64,000 nt of DNA from Litomosoides sigmodontis (GCA_963070105.1 OY718808.1:1690738-1754737), one strand, 5' to 3'. Shown: positions 48,619-62,735, numbered from the stretch's first letter. The notes: generated by a model not told the origin, from the sequence alone. Numbers and translations are program-made.

Positions 48619-51600
48619 TTAATGCTTCAAATCAAACACTGTAGATGCTTTTTCACAAATCATTTCCGCAATAGCTAAACTACTTGTAGCACCAGGACTA
48701 GGTGCATTTCGTACATGCAATACACACTGGCTCAATTCTCCTTGACCGCAATCGAAAATAAAGTCATCAACCAAATTACCATCTGAGTCAACAGCTTGAG
48801 CTCGGACTCCAGCCGGACCCCTGCAAAACATTGCTGTACACAATGAATAAACAAATGTGATTAATTGTCTGATGAAAGTCAATTGGAACGTGATGAATAT
48901 ACTATCGGCATCCGCATAGAATAATACCGTAAGCAAAAATCGTCATAAGAAAAGCTATTCTATAGCCTCTTACAAAAATTGATCACAAAGATTAATACAG
49001 CAGCAATTATGTGACCATTATAAGTAGCTATTTTTTAGTTTATGGCAGTAAACAAAAGAATGATGTCAATATGCAGAAAAAACATGTTTTCTAAAAGCTT
49101 TCTGTTGAAGCTTTGAACTTATAACATGACTCATTGAAAAAGCAAATAAAAAAAATCTCACCGTGCAATGTCCGATACTCTTAAATCATGCATGAATTTC
49201 CGCAACTGTTTCACCTGTGCTCTAATCCAAATTCCGCGATACAGTTCTTTCATTCCATAACCGAAAAACTTTGGAATGAGTTTTCTCATACCTCTGCAGA
49301 CACAATTTCATGTTATTCGCATTTATCAAATATTTCACAAATGTCAGAATTTTGATGCGACAAATAAATGCTAATTCAACCACCTGTAAGTTAAAGCGTC
49401 GTACAAATCGTGCAATGAAATTTGAGAATATTTGTAACCCTCTCTCTTGTACGCTAAAACTGCATTAGGTCCCAACCAAACATCTGAAGATATTCTCTCA
49501 TTATAATCTATATTTTTCAATTGCTTATCATGTGTGAATGCAACAGTAACTGAGTGGCTGGGAACAAACTAGAACGTAAATGCTGAATTATACAAAATAT
49601 TACATTACACTTTGATTATATCAATGGATACATCGATATTTATCATGTATTCAGTTAGTGTTACACCATGTTTCGCCTATATATAATAAAATTCTTTTCA
49701 ATATATACGGTTAAAAGTTGAGTGAATTCACATTAATGTTCTTTCTTTCAAAATTTAGCATGACGTGTTGGTAGATTTCCAATTTTACATGAAACAAAAG
49801 AAAAAAAAATTAAATATCAAACCTCCATTCATACGTGGCGTGAAATGGACACCAAGAAACGGGAGACGTGGATCGGGCACCTAGAAACTTTAACCAAATA
49901 AACTTGCAATCATGTTCGAAGAAATCACTGGATAATTAATAAGAAATGCATAGAATATTAATCTAAAGAAAAAACCCAATACCACTGGCACACTTTAAAC
50001 ATGGACAACAGTAGGGTGTCAAGAAACAAAGAAACAGTATAATAAGATAGAGCCCTGAAAATAGAACTTACAGGATAAACATTTGTTGTTACAGCTTTCC
50101 TTTTCTCTTCTGAAGTTAACAAAAGATATTCCCCACGGAAAGGAATAATTTTTGGATCTGATGAGCCACCCGAAAGCTTTGCAACACGATCTGACTGCAG
50201 TCCACAGCACGTTATCACGTATTTGCAGCGGATTTTTGACTGCAATTCACCTACATAAGTAAAGACGCAAAATCAAATTCTAGAAAAAAGATAAACATTA
50301 AATCACTGAACTTTCGATATCATTTATTAAAATGTATTTCGTTACACAGGCAAAACATGGCATAACTCAGTAACAGAAAATATTCAGTAGAGTAAATTAT
50401 CAAATTGACCATGAAATTCAGTAACGATGGTAATATAAATTTGACTACTCAAAGAATTCGACATTTCAGCTTGCTACTATTGTTGAAAGCATGAAAGAGA
50501 ACTCGTTAAAATTTTGACACAATCTGTAAAGCACATAAAAACTAATGGGTGCAAGGACGATGAAAAAACAGCAATAAGCAAGGATTACCAAAGATGGTTC
50601 GGACTCAATAATAACAGGATAATCGTTCGCAACGTTCTCTTTTCCCGACTCGCCAACAAGCAATAGCGTTTTCAACGGATATTTTGTATAAACGACTCCA
50701 CCACGACTTTCGAAATCTTGTGCGTATGACTTTGTAACTAATCCCCAGTCAATAATACCTGTATACGGAGACCACAGTGCCTTCAGACCCTGTACATGCC
50801 GTGTAATTAAACTGTTTTTGTAAGATATGAATTTAGACATCGCTTATCAACATACGTCTGTTATAGTTAATGTTCTCTTAAACCCTAAAAAAGTATCCTT
50901 AGAGTCATTAAGTTTGTGAAGTCACTAGCATCGAATACGTTCAAGCGATAGCAAAACAGCACAATGGACTGACTCTTCGTGTAGCAGCTTACTGAAAGAA
51001 CTTCCTGATGCTAGAGTTGCCGACAGATTTAAAGATTAAATAACAATTCGCGATAATAATAATGTCCTACAACACTCTAGAAATCGGGAGAAAATGAATA
51101 GAACTCAAAGCACCAAATTAATTCACTTCCTTGACTGTAAGAACAACCCAGACTACGCTTTGCTCCATTAAACGACACAGACTACGCTTTTATTGTAATT
51201 AAACACTGAAAAATGTTATGAATTACCCTGCAGAAGGGCGCATAATTCTTGATTTCGCTTCCATCGATCATTTTTATTGATTTGCATCCATTTTTTTGAG
51301 CTCGTTCAAATAAATTCTAGAAAAATGTTTATTAGAAACATGAAGGAAGTCAGTTTTGCACTCTCGCTAAAAAAAAGCGGTATTTGTATTAATACTTTGA
51401 GTATATGAATAAGAAATGAAGATACAGAAGTGCATTTTAATTAGTAGTAATTATTTCTCCTGACTGATACTAATACTGAGCTATAATTATCATATGTTTC
51501 ACTTCTCAGTTCATCATTTTACTCATAACACTGAGTAATCAATGAGAAACTCTTTGTACTTCTACAAACTACAAACCAAATTAAAAAATCCCCTTCAAAA

Positions 51601-52709
51601 TTTTCAGAGGTCTACCTCAGCCAGCTAATCAATTCTCAGCAATTAAAGCAAATTAGATGGTAAAACAAAATCATAGTTTTCAAATATATTGAAGAAAGAT
51701 TTACTTCCAGACGTTGCACTTCAACAGGCTCTACTGCAACAATTAACTTTCCTACTCGTTTGTAAGGCACCTTATATTCGTCACAGTATTCATATGCCAA
51801 ATCAATGCCTGTATTTAATATAGCTTTAACGAATTCTCAAAAATTCGTTGGCATTCCAACGAAATACGCAATATTAGTTTTCAAGTAATAAAAAATGTTC
51901 ACATGTTATGTGTAATTTAATAGTTTGATATATGGACATATTTTATGCTGTTTACAAAACCAATCCCCATAATTTATAAAAATTTTGATTAAATTCCATC
52001 ATAAGTTACTGCTGCGAAAAATATAGAGACCAAAGTGTATGCATCATTATGTAGAGAAAAGCTTCCAATTTCCAATTTCAAAACAAATTACATAATAATT
52101 CATTTCATATGGGCCTGCTAACTTGAGATGGTTGCAATCAAGAAAAAAATTTACCACGAACACAAAGCTTTGCTTTCAGGCTACCAGGTGCATAGTAGAT
52201 TCCAGCATGAAGGACACCGCTATTATGACCAGTTTGATGAAATGCTGAAAAACAATAGCTAAAAATAGAGGTACAATAAAATAAGCTTATATCCTACTTC
52301 AATACAAAACAGGGCTTCCATTTAAAATGCTTACCCAGACGATCCTCCTTTTCCAGCAATACTATTTTCAATTGAGGATTTTTAATTTTTAACTGTCGTG
52401 CAGTAGCGCAACCAACGATTCCACCACCCACTACGGCAATATCAAACTCTGATGTGCTGAAGAAACAAAGTTCGGTTTTGACAAATAAACATGGCAGGAA
52501 CTGGAAAGCAAAGCTTGTTAGTCGTCGGAAAATCCATCATTTCGTTTAATCGACCATTTCAGGGAGGTAATCGCCATTGCTTATTATCTCAATTTAACAA
52601 ACCTTCCACCAGCATTTGACACAATATTTTTCCCTCTAGCAAGGATGCTAGTTCGAAAATCTGACGATATTCTCGAAACTGTCCGTAAACGAAACCCTGC
52701 CGCATTCAT
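48619..52709 (-). CDS. L2HGDH: L-2-hydroxyglutarate dehydrogenase, mitochondrial
   Basis: Eleven minus-strand exons join in frame: 52603-52709, 52335-52456, 52155-52244, 51705-51808, 51227-51316, 50589-50789, 50072-50239, 49823-49880, 49384-49483, 49162-49293 and 48619-48820, giving 457 residues (human about 463). The FAD enzyme oxidises L-2-hydroxyglutarate, a side product of malate dehydrogenase, to 2-oxoglutarate, a metabolite-repair step. The first 35 residues are Arg/Ser-rich without acidic residues, as in a mitochondrial presequence. The dinucleotide-binding motif GGGIVG is at 46-51. Further signatures are [77 protein letters not shown] and [16 protein letters not shown]. Exon 50072-50239 uses a TTGCAG acceptor, because the nearer GTAG acceptor breaks the frame. 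A TTCTCCAG acceptor at about 52732 precedes the ATG. Confidence 0.95.
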
Positions 52710-55260
52710 TTCAAGCTCGAGCTACTATACTCTGGAGAAAAACCACAAGGTTATTAAATGAATAAAGCATGATGGATGACATAATTCTCGACACGCATTC
52801 ATCCAAATCTCAAATTCTTTTTTCAATTTTTAAAATTCTCCAGTCACATGAGTTAACAGAATGAAAAATTCTATGCAAAATAGTCCAAGTACCACAGAAA
52901 CTGTTTAAAAGAACTTACCACCCATTGTCTCTCTTATTAAATACAAAAGTCTATTTCGTCTTCTCTCACGCACTACTGCTACAGCAACTATTTCTACACG
53001 CTTTCCGTCACTTCCACGTAACTTCAGCGAAAGTCCCTCCGAAAAAAAAAATCCCACGTTCCCATCCATCTTGCAAAATAACGCATCCAGTGGTTCTCAG
53101 CTACAACTGGGGCGTTATGAAAATCTTTTTTGATAGGATGAATTTAGTTTGAAATTAAGTTAACTGTCATTTTCTCCTGCAATCACATTTCGTACTGCTA
53201 ACAGTTCTTTAACTTTTATTGTTTCCTACTCATAACATTTTACTTATGCACAATTTACTTAGAGGAAATTTACTGTTTGCATTAAGTAGTTGAAATTTGT
53301 CAAATTTACCATTTTTTATACAAAAATGTTAAAAATTTCTTAAAATTGCTAACTGTAAAATTTTTCCCTTAGTTAGTTTCTGTTGAAGATATAAACATAC
53401 GAGGAGAGATTCTTCATTAAGCTTCAATAAAGCTTTATTAAGCTTTCCTTCATCTATCGATTATATTTGCTATCACTTAAATATATTAAAAGGAAGGATG
53501 GTATAATTTCAAATGACTTCTTTTCCAATTTATCATTTAACCTCTTTTTTCCTTGAAATTCATAAATCTAATCAATGACATAGTTTCACAACGGTCTCAT
53601 TGTTCAGCATCATTTCATAAATATTTCACTTAGCACTTCTACAACGTTAGAAATTTGAATTTCACATATCTGCTTCATCAGAGCTAGAATAACATTTTTG
53701 AAATTGTAACAAATTTCCTATAATATTTTTGTTAGTGTTAAACGTATGTGTATAACTTATTACACATTTATGCGATAATTATTTCATTTCAATTTTGCAT
53801 TATGCGAGTGGATAGAGGGAACGAATTGGTCAATCAGTTCAAAATGCTGTTCAGAATTTTTTTACTACAATTTTTTTTTTTTTTTACTACAACGAGATGA
53901 AGTTCAATTTTTTTTTTTACTAAAAAGCTAAAAGCGATGATAGCTACTCTTCTGTTCCTTCCACCTATCATTGACGGGTTACTTAGTGAAAGATTCACTT
54001 TTACACGGCACGTGTACGTATACGTTTATAACTCATTTGATTACAAATACAATTTTTAGAGTTCGTTCCTCATTTTTGTTTCCTTGCTCATTAATTAACG
54101 ACGTATTTTTTTCAATTTCTATGTTTATTATCAAGCTGGTAAGTATTTTTCCATTTTCGACAATAAATGTAATTCACTTAATGAACTTTAACTTACTACT
54201 GTATTAAGGCAAAAATGTATTTTCCCAAAAAAAAAATATTTCCATGATGAATTATATTAATGCAAATTTCTTCATTAATTAAACTATTAGATGTGTGAAA
54301 CTAATTTTTGCACATGTATTTTATAACATGTAATGAAAGCATTCACAATGCAAGTATTTAGAAAAAAGACTGTACAAATAATACAATTAAAAAATAATGC
54401 GAGGAGATTTTTAGCAAAAAAAAACGGACAAGAAAAACGCCTTCGAATTACTTAAATTGATAGTTATACACCATCGTTAATTTTTATCAGTGATACCAAA
54501 TAACAATTGAAATTTCTTTGTCACAGTAAATCATTATACACAAAACAATGATCGACAAGATAAAAGGGTAAAATTGGACGAATTCTGTCTAATTAACAAC
54601 TGCTATTGGAAGAGGTCAATAGAAAGAACACTTAGTGAATTCATTAATTAATACTTTACGTGTTTTTTTTTTCTTTCGCTGAAGCAAACATTTTGAAATT
54701 AGGCGAAAATTAACACAAATTTTGAAAAGAGCATTTAGCGATGATAAGATGATCAAAATTAAAATATAATAAAAAATTTGTTTTTCAAGTTCTAGCAATA
54801 AACTTGCAAAACATTCACATCAAATATCCGATAAATCAACTGTGCCTTAACCTTACTTAACTTTTGTAATAATGTAAATTTCAAACGGCAAAAAAGGTTA
54901 GGCTCGGAAAATACAGTTTCAATGTGCCAATTGATTAGTACAAAATAAAACGAATGCTATATTTTGACTCAATTTATCAATGATTTTTTTTTTAAAAAAA
55001 TTGCTCGACTGCAAAATGTCAAGGAAAAAAGAAAGACGAAATATCGGAATGATTATGAGATCAAAGAAATTTTTTTTTTCTAATTTTAAATACCATTGTT
55101 AGTTGCTAATTTTGGTGCAACTCGTCGCGCGTTGAATTTGATAACTTTCGTAGTTTGTGCTTTATGTATTCCACATCTGTATTGTGGGAAATTGATAGAT
55201 TTAATTGAAATTATCTTTACATTCATACTAACAAAAAAAGGGTGTTAATTTTATTCGACC
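52710..55260. other. Intergenic region upstream of L2HGDH
   Basis: No supported exon chain in about 2.5 kb. The left end contains the L2HGDH leader and promoter. Poly-T blocks with the repeated word TTTTTTACTACAA occur at about 53855-53925. The right end is downstream of the chemoreceptor gene. Confidence 0.5.
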
Positions 55261-57946
55261 TTACTTGTAACTTCGCCCAGATCTCATTTTCCTCTTAGGA
55301 AAAAGAAGTTTAGCAATCAATAATTAAACTGAGCAAATCATTTCATTTCTCAGATTAATAATTCCACTTTAATGAAGTAATTCTTGCATCATAATTTATT
55401 AAAACTAAAAATGAAACAGTTCTTCATAGCTCTCACAAAGAATTCATGCATCATTCAAGTGCGACTGTAAAATGCAAATGGAACAAAGTTAATTTTTGTG
55501 ACACACAACGTTGCAAGCTTAGAAAGTAAAATTCAGTAGCATTCAACAATTCTTAGTACACTCAACTTAAGGTAGTTTTATTGAGTAATTACAATGTTAG
55601 CTGAAGCAATTCACCTAGAAATGTCACACGTAGGTGTATGATGAAATCCAATTTACGAATATAGCAATGATTGTTGAAATATTTTGAAATGCACTAACCT
55701 GCTAAATATTCCAGGCATTACATCAATGATCGCTTCGCGAATTTCATGCGATCCACAACCGAGAATAATCGTCTTCGAGAATGAATTTAAAAATGAAATG
55801 ATGACAGCTGTTGAGTAGATTGAGTCCTGTATCATGTCGTTGTTCGTTTGCGTGAATGCAGCAATCATAGGCGCAACGTATAGGCCAGCAGTTGCAAAGC
55901 ATGACAGACCAACCGTTTTTGTAAAATTTAACTGACGCTTGTTTAAATTAGCTGTTTGAGTGTTCTAAAATTAGCAAATTCAACAGTTATTTGATTAGAA
56001 CACTCATTGTAATATAATTTTTTCTTTTTTTTTTGAGAAAACTTCTAATACAAATGATACAAATGGATGTGGTTGTAAAAAAAAAAAAATCTGAGCGAAC
56101 ACTTTCTTTCAGTAAAAATTTAAAATTTCAAATGCTTGTTGCTACGTAAAAATGGGGTTTTTTTTTTCAAGCTGGCTAATCCACGATCGTTTTTATGGTA
56201 TTTGGAGCAAATGTTTATAATGTACAAAATTTTAACATAAATGTAACAGAGTGGGAAAGTAATTAATTTTAATTTTAATAACTTTAACTTAGCAGACAAT
56301 AGCAACCTGTTGCTCTTTCATCCTCCTATTGTACCGCCGTACGATAAATAAAGTAAGAACGTAAAGTGTAACACTTCCGGTAGCAGCACTAATGCGAGTG
56401 CCATAGAATAGTTGATTGAATATTACACATCGACTATTTGGTGTCCTAGAAGTATGTTTGAAAAATTGTTCGCAACGACTTGCACATGGAATTGGAATTG
56501 GAAACAAACATCATTGAGTGCAATGAGGTAAAATTAATGAAATATGCTTACTACTACATTCACTTCTAAATTATTGCAATTCATTCAAATCTGAAAATTT
56601 GAAAAAAAAAATTTTTTTGGAAAATTTCCGACATTATCATCTGTTTGATTAATTTTATTAATTTCTGCTTCATTTCAATTTTCCTTTTGCTTTTTTTCTT
56701 TTTTTGTTTAAAAAGAAAATTCGACAGAACTAACCAGCAGAATGGATGAACTCTAATATTATTTAGATATGAGCAAACTACACTTGAAGATATCATCAGA
56801 AACACTACTAAATTGCTACCAAATATCTAAAAATTCATTGCTTAATTTTTCTCTTCGATCAATAAACAATTTAAATGTATTATCAACAAATATTACACGT
56901 CACAATTTAAAGCAAAATCAAATTATTTATGCTTTTACAATAAAAAAAGAAAAACTGACCGTTCGATAGCACAGTTATACCGCTGGTTTTTTCTTCCTCT
57001 TCAAAATGACCAATGAATGGAAGAATGAATTTTAATCTTACTTCAGTATGACCAAATCTTAGTCTTACTTGAATAGGACGAAATCTTAGTCTTACTTACT
57101 TGAACATGATGAATGAGTCTTACCAAATAATGCTGAATGTTTAACATCTTTCTGTAATACAAGACAGGTTTGACGATTGAAATTAACCGATCGATGCTGA
57201 CGACAAGCATCGATATGGCAGTCATCGGTTCTGTCCTAAACTTTCTTTCTTTTTCAATTTCAATCTTTTTCTTTCTACGATCGAGCATTTGTTAAATACA
57301 TAAATAAATATTGCTGAAGACAATATGATCGAAATATTCATAAATAGTTCATCGCTCAGAGGTTTCTTTTTTTTTGCTTCCAACCTATTATTACTCACTT
57401 GACATAACATTGCACATTGAAAATATAGTTTAAATGTTAGAAATTTGAATAAATTCAGGGTGAAATTTATGGGAATTTACTAACCAAGCTAGAATAATAT
57501 TATATGGCATAATCACGCAAAAGAGTCGTGAAACTGTATAATTTTGACTTCCCAAAAGAATTTGAATATTACGCATTGCACCAGTTAGCGCAATTGCAAA
57601 TCCTGTCAAACCATCCGCAAAAAACTGGAATTTCAAAAATTTTTTGCACAGTTTATTCATTTGAAAAAAATTTTTGATAGAATGACATTTTTAGGTGAAT
57701 AACTGCTGGAAAAGTTCCGCTACTTCCTCTTTTTTTTTGCGAAATTTCAAAATTTTAGAGTGATAAGGTGAGCTTTACGAATCACGTAACATGTAAATGA
57801 CGCTAAAAGAATTGTCAAACCTCCATTCCCGTAAGACCATATCGTTCACGATTTGTCTTAGTTCGAACAATTGCAACGAAATAAAATATATTTAACGTAA
57901 ATGTTACAATTCCACCTGCTATGTAAATTGAAAATTTCAATGTCAT
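55261..57946 (-). CDS. Nematode 7TM chemoreceptor, Srsx-like
   Basis: Seven minus-strand exons: 57821-57946, 57485-57624, 57124-57235, 56735-56826, 56307-56445, 55699-55964 and a short tail exon 55261-55291, giving about 301 residues. All phases fit. Segments in order are TM1 (KFSIYIAGGIVTFTLNIFYF), TM2 (DGLTGFAIALTGAMRN), TM3 with SMLVVSIDRLISIVKPVLYY, where DRL (about 104-106) replaces DRY, TM4 (NLVVFLMISSSVVCSYL), TM5 (AATGSVTLYVLTLFIVRRYN), TM6 (VGLSCFATAGLYVAPMI) and TM7 (YSTAVIISFLNSFSKTIIL). This order and the IDRL-KP pattern are typical of the Srsx family of G-protein-coupled receptors, which act in sensory neurons or other tissues with mostly unknown ligands. The last exon is uncertain: without splicing, the frame runs on to a stop at 55653. 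An acceptor lies one base before the ATG. Confidence 0.8.
57033..57123 (-). repeat. Minisatellite of splice-donor-like units at an intron start
   Basis: Read on the minus strand, units resembling TTCAAGTAAGACTAAGATTT are repeated two to three times directly after the donor of the third receptor exon. Each unit contains a GTAAGA donor-like word. Confidence 0.65.
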
Positions 57947-59665
57947 CCTGCAACAAAAGTTTGCAATTTCGAAATTACTCATTCTTTTCACGCAAAACTA
58001 CCGCATGTACTAAGCTTCTTCATTCACTTAATTCAATTCAAATATATTTTGGGCGAAAACTAAATCATGTCTGAATGGTTACAATGCACTTAGTCAACCT
58101 AATAGTAAAATTTTAAATAGCAATTTCAAAATCTCTCTTCAATAATTTCATTTCATTTCAAAAAATTTCACACTATCACATGCTATTCTAACTTTAATCA
58201 TAAGTGCTATTCTTACATTCCACAGTGAAATGTATGAAAATAAGAGAGTATCGTTTCACACAACCAAATACAACAAGTCTTGTGAAATTCTCCGACTCGG
58301 TGAATTAATAATCGGAGCAGCTATAAAATTTAGCTTTTTAATATTCCACTGCAAATTTAATTCTATAGAATCAAGCAATGCAATCTTCCCGTTCTTTAAA
58401 TTTTATTGGTTTGATGGTAAATGAGTTTTCCATAAGCCCACAGAGAAAGAGAGAGAGAAAGGGAGAGAAAGGGGAGAGAGAGAAAGAGAGAGAGATGGAA
58501 GAGAGATGGAAGATACTTAGATAAATTGAAATTAAAAATGAACGCGAAAGAAAAGGTTAGTGCAAAAACAAATAACTTTGCTTTCTATCGAAGTCAATTT
58601 CACATCCTGCTTTCTCCTTCACCTCTCGCCAAAGATATCCATTGCTTTATCTTTTTAATACTTTTATGAAGTTGGTTTTATTTTTTTTGTTGTTGAATTT
58701 ATTTAAAGAATGTGTTTCTTTTCACATTTTGATTACTGAAAATGAAATTTTGCAATATGTAAAATGGATATGTACCTATATATTAGTGCTACGTTTAGAA
58801 TGGAATGATTTCAACGCTGAAAGATTTTGATTTTTGATGTCGAAGGGTTCATTTAAATGGCAAATATTAATAGAATTTATTTGAAATTGAGTTTAGATGT
58901 AGTGATCACGAGCTATTTCATTCAATCATTTGATAATTTATTTTAGCGGAAGTTTTTTTTTTTTGAATCATTTCTATGTCTCTCTTGTATATAGCCCGAA
59001 TTGTCATTTAATGTTTTATTTTCTAATTGAATTTAATTTTCGATTCTTTCTTCCTCGACTGAATTTAGTGCTAATTTAATTAACTCGTCGCGTGTCGCTT
59101 ATGACTGTAATCACTAAGATCATTCCTGAGCAAAATATGTGTGTCAACTCATTAATAATATTTGCATGAGCGGTGTTTACTGACTTACAAGCAGTTAATT
59201 ATTAGCAAATTGTTTTCATTAAGCCTTCCTGAACTCCGAACGCTAATATGACGTTAGCCATTTATCGTTTGCGTGTGAAAAATTGACGCTAAAAAAATAA
59301 TTTCATTTACTTAATATCGTTTTAAATTATATAAAAGAGTCTTGAGAATAGCTGTTATGCATTTTTTTGTTTTCACAAAACTAAATGTGAAATTTCATCA
59401 GTTGTCATTGGTAGTACAAATGTGTAAAATTCACTTCACAGTTCTGATTGGCTAATTTTAATGAATGAAGAAAACTAAAATCAATGCTGTAAAGGATGCA
59501 TCATGGTTTTTGTGTGTGAAAACAAAGAAAAAAATAAAAGGCGAAAAAGGACTGATAAAACAGTGTTCACGACATAATGGTACTAGCATTGAGCTTTCCT
59601 CACTCAACGTACCTTAAATGTATAATTAATTAATTAACTCCTCATAAATTAGTACTAAAATAACT
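57947..59665. other. Intergenic region upstream of the chemoreceptor gene
   Basis: No convincing exon on either strand. A GA-rich microsatellite lies at about 58440-58515. An unseen 5' exon of the receptor gene could lie here, because the splice acceptor abuts its first ATG. Confidence 0.45.
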
Positions 59666-59890
59666 TCATATTTGAACACTACTGGTACGATTATCAGCAA
59701 CAGGCTTCCAGACTCTATTTGAAGCAAAATTAAATGGAAGATTAGGCTCATTCATGAGGTCAGTGTCCTTCATTTCGCTCTTTTCCTGAACCAAAAAAAA
59801 AGGCTCAAAAGGGCCGATGAAATAGAAACAATTGGCAAGACATAGCGGTAGAATTTGTGCTACAAATTTTTCCACAGCAACCAACTTCAT
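59666..59890 (-). CDS. Possible small hypothetical protein, 74 residues
   Basis: A minus-strand ORF starts MKLVAVEKFVAQILPLCLAN, continues through a hydrophobic, aromatic stretch (residues about 12-34), and ends in a polar tail containing NLPFNFASNRVWKPVADNR. A TTTTTAG acceptor lies six bases before the ATG, as for a trans-spliced or downstream exon. A second acceptor-like TTTGGTTCAG lies inside the ORF, before EKSEMKDTDLMNEPN, so the C-terminal half may instead be a separate exon joined to an unseen 5' exon. The hydrophobic stretch could be a signal or membrane anchor. There are no dibasic processing sites and no recognised family. Support is the open frame, the acceptor and balanced codons only. 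Confidence 0.4.
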   Translation of the reverse strand: MKLVAVEKFVAQILPLCLANCFYFIGPFEPFFLVQEKSEMKDTDLMNEPNLPFNFASNRVWKPVADNRTSSVQI

Positions 59891-60257
59891 CGATTTCTAA
59901 AAAGCCTTGATTATCAATGATTAGCACCTGGCACCATGTAATTAATAATTGAGAGAGGAAGGAGAAATTGCAAAGGCTTGAAAATATCCGATTAATTGGA
60001 TAATTAGTTTAAACAAATAAAATTATCATTGACATAGTTGCAGGCACGTAAACAAAAGAAGCGAAGAGATGAAAACAATGGAATTCTGTTGTTTATAATT
60101 TTACAATGAAATAAACCCCATAGAAAACACCAACTTTTAACGAATATGATAATTTGTGCTGATAACTTATCACTCATAAACTAAACGGTCGCACCTAGTG
60201 TAAGTTTTAGCAGCAAAGAAAGAAAGCAAATAGTTCCAGGTAAAAAAAACAGTGATA

Positions 60258-60673
<416 letters not shown>

Positions 60674-60712
60674 TAATAATTAATAGTAATAAATAATATA
60701 TTAATAGTAATA

Positions 60713-61316
60713 AATAATATAATAATAAATAATAAATAATAAATAATAAATAATAAATAATAAATAATAAATAATAAATAATAAATATTAATAAATAATA
60801 AATAATAAATAATAAATAATAAATAATAAATAATAAATAATAAATAATAAATAATAAATAATAAATAATAAATATTAATAAATAATAAATAATAAATAAT
60901 AAATAATAAATAATAAATAATAAATAATAAATAATAAATAATAAATAATAAATAATAAATAATAAATAATAAATAATAAATAATAAATAATAAATAATAA
61001 ATAAAAATAAATAATAAATAAAAAATAATAATAAATAATAAATAATAAATAATAAATAATAAATAATAAATAATAAATAATAAATAATAAATAATAAATA
61101 ATAAATAATAAATAATAAATAATAAATAATAAATAATAAATAATAAATAATAAATAATAAATAATAAATAATAAATAATAATAAATAATAAATAATAAAT
61201 TATAAATAATAAATAATAAATATTAAATTATAAATAATAAATAATAAATATTAAATAATAAATAATAAATAATAAATAATAATAAATAATAAATAATGCA
61301 TAATAAATAATGACTA
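60713..61316 (+). repeat. AATAAAT heptanucleotide array
   Basis: About 600 bp of seven-base AATAAAT units with rare shorter or longer variants (AATATTA, AATAAAA). It directly follows the AAT array and probably arose from it. Confidence 0.93.
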
Positions 61317-62254
61317 ATAATAATATAATAGTAGTAGTAATGGTGATGAATAATGAAAATTTATTCAGTGTATTCCTGTAAAGAATAAATACAATGAAGT
61401 AGGTAGGCAGAAGGTTATTGGGTGTGAAAAAGGACGATAACATTTATGCTTGTTCCATCGCTGTTGAATTAGCTAATAATTTATCTAAAGATTTATGCTT
61501 TACGATCGCTTCACCTTCTCATTTATTAGCATTCTTTTTAGGAAATAATTGCTATTTCAAGCTAGCCATTTTAAAAAGGAAATGAGAAGTTTCCATGCAG
61601 GAAGTCAATGGAATATGCAGAAGAATATTGTTGTTTTGAATTTCCTTTCTTTTTTACAAAAAATATTAAATACGATAACTCTGTGTGTGTGTGTGTGTGT
61701 GTAGGTTAAATTGAAAGAAGTCAATAGCAAAAGTTAATTTTTAGACGATCAAATTTATTGCGGACAAATTCCTAGTAATGATATAACTCAACAAAATGTG
61801 TCCGCATTAATCGTTTTTTTTTAAAACGGGCAAAAACGAAGGAAGTTGAATTATTCGTAGACAGTTATCACGATAAAAATCGTTGGAATGAAATTAGAGT
61901 AAGCTTTCAAAGGAAATTGCGATTGTCTTCACTTTTGGAAAAGTACTGACGCGGGATTTTTCGTTTTTAAATTAGTTCAACGATTACGTAAATTTTTTTG
62001 AGATTGAAATCACCGGCAGTACCAACAGTTTCCATTTATTCATATTAAAATGGTTTTTTCTAAATTATTTGAATGCAGCATGCTAACATCTAATTCACAC
62101 TTGTGCTAATGATAATGCTTAATTCTATTTAATGAGCATGACAGATTCCAAGTCGCATTTGCAAGTTTGAATCTGACATTTGTCAATATATTTTCGGAGA
62201 CTGTGAAAACTTTAACTTGTGCCACAATTTCTGATTATTAAATTCTTTCGACTT

Positions 62255-62735
62255 TTCCAGACGACTGGTTCCACTGTTACTTTGTACGTCCTTTCCAAAA
62301 TGTAATAAACCGAATTCAAATACGGAATCTTATGCGATGCTCTCTATAGTTACATTATTCGTCGATAGCTTCCATTCAATGCGAGAAGCCTGGAAAACTT
62401 CACGATTTAAAGCATTGAGCCGTCCACACCAATCACTTTTACCTGACTGACTTGCTTAATCAAATCTGCTTTTGCCCCCGTTGTGCCACCTTCTAGATAA
62501 ATTTTGCTGGGAAATTATGACCGAAGTCCCCGCTCTTGCACTTTTACTTCTATAGTTTCCGTTCATGCTCTCTTGATGAGCTTTCCAAGCATTTCTCATC
62601 CATAAACCACAATTCTCCAAATGTCACATTTCCAACAGCAAGTGACATGTTTTTTTCTCGAAATCGCTTTGAAAGTTCAAAAGTCACCGATAAGTTTCCC
62701 AACAAACGAAACCAACGGAAACTAACCCAATAAGT
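62255..62735 (+). pseudogene. Possible degenerate coding remnant
   Basis: This segment is less A+T-rich than its surroundings and holds two adjacent open stretches in different registers: about 62256-62457 (ending in TGA) and 62536-62733. An acceptor-like TTTTCCAG precedes the first. No family was recognised on either strand. It may be a decayed gene or mobile-element fragment, or chance. Confidence 0.25.

Noticed and set aside
49958..50245. Reading frame running through the donor of an L2HGDH exon
   Set aside because: The coding exon ends at 50072 with GTAAGT; the remainder is intron read-through.
52925..53152. 75-residue + strand frame upstream of L2HGDH
   Set aside because: No splice or leader support and composition typical of the region; it is more likely the promoter and leader of the minus-strand gene.
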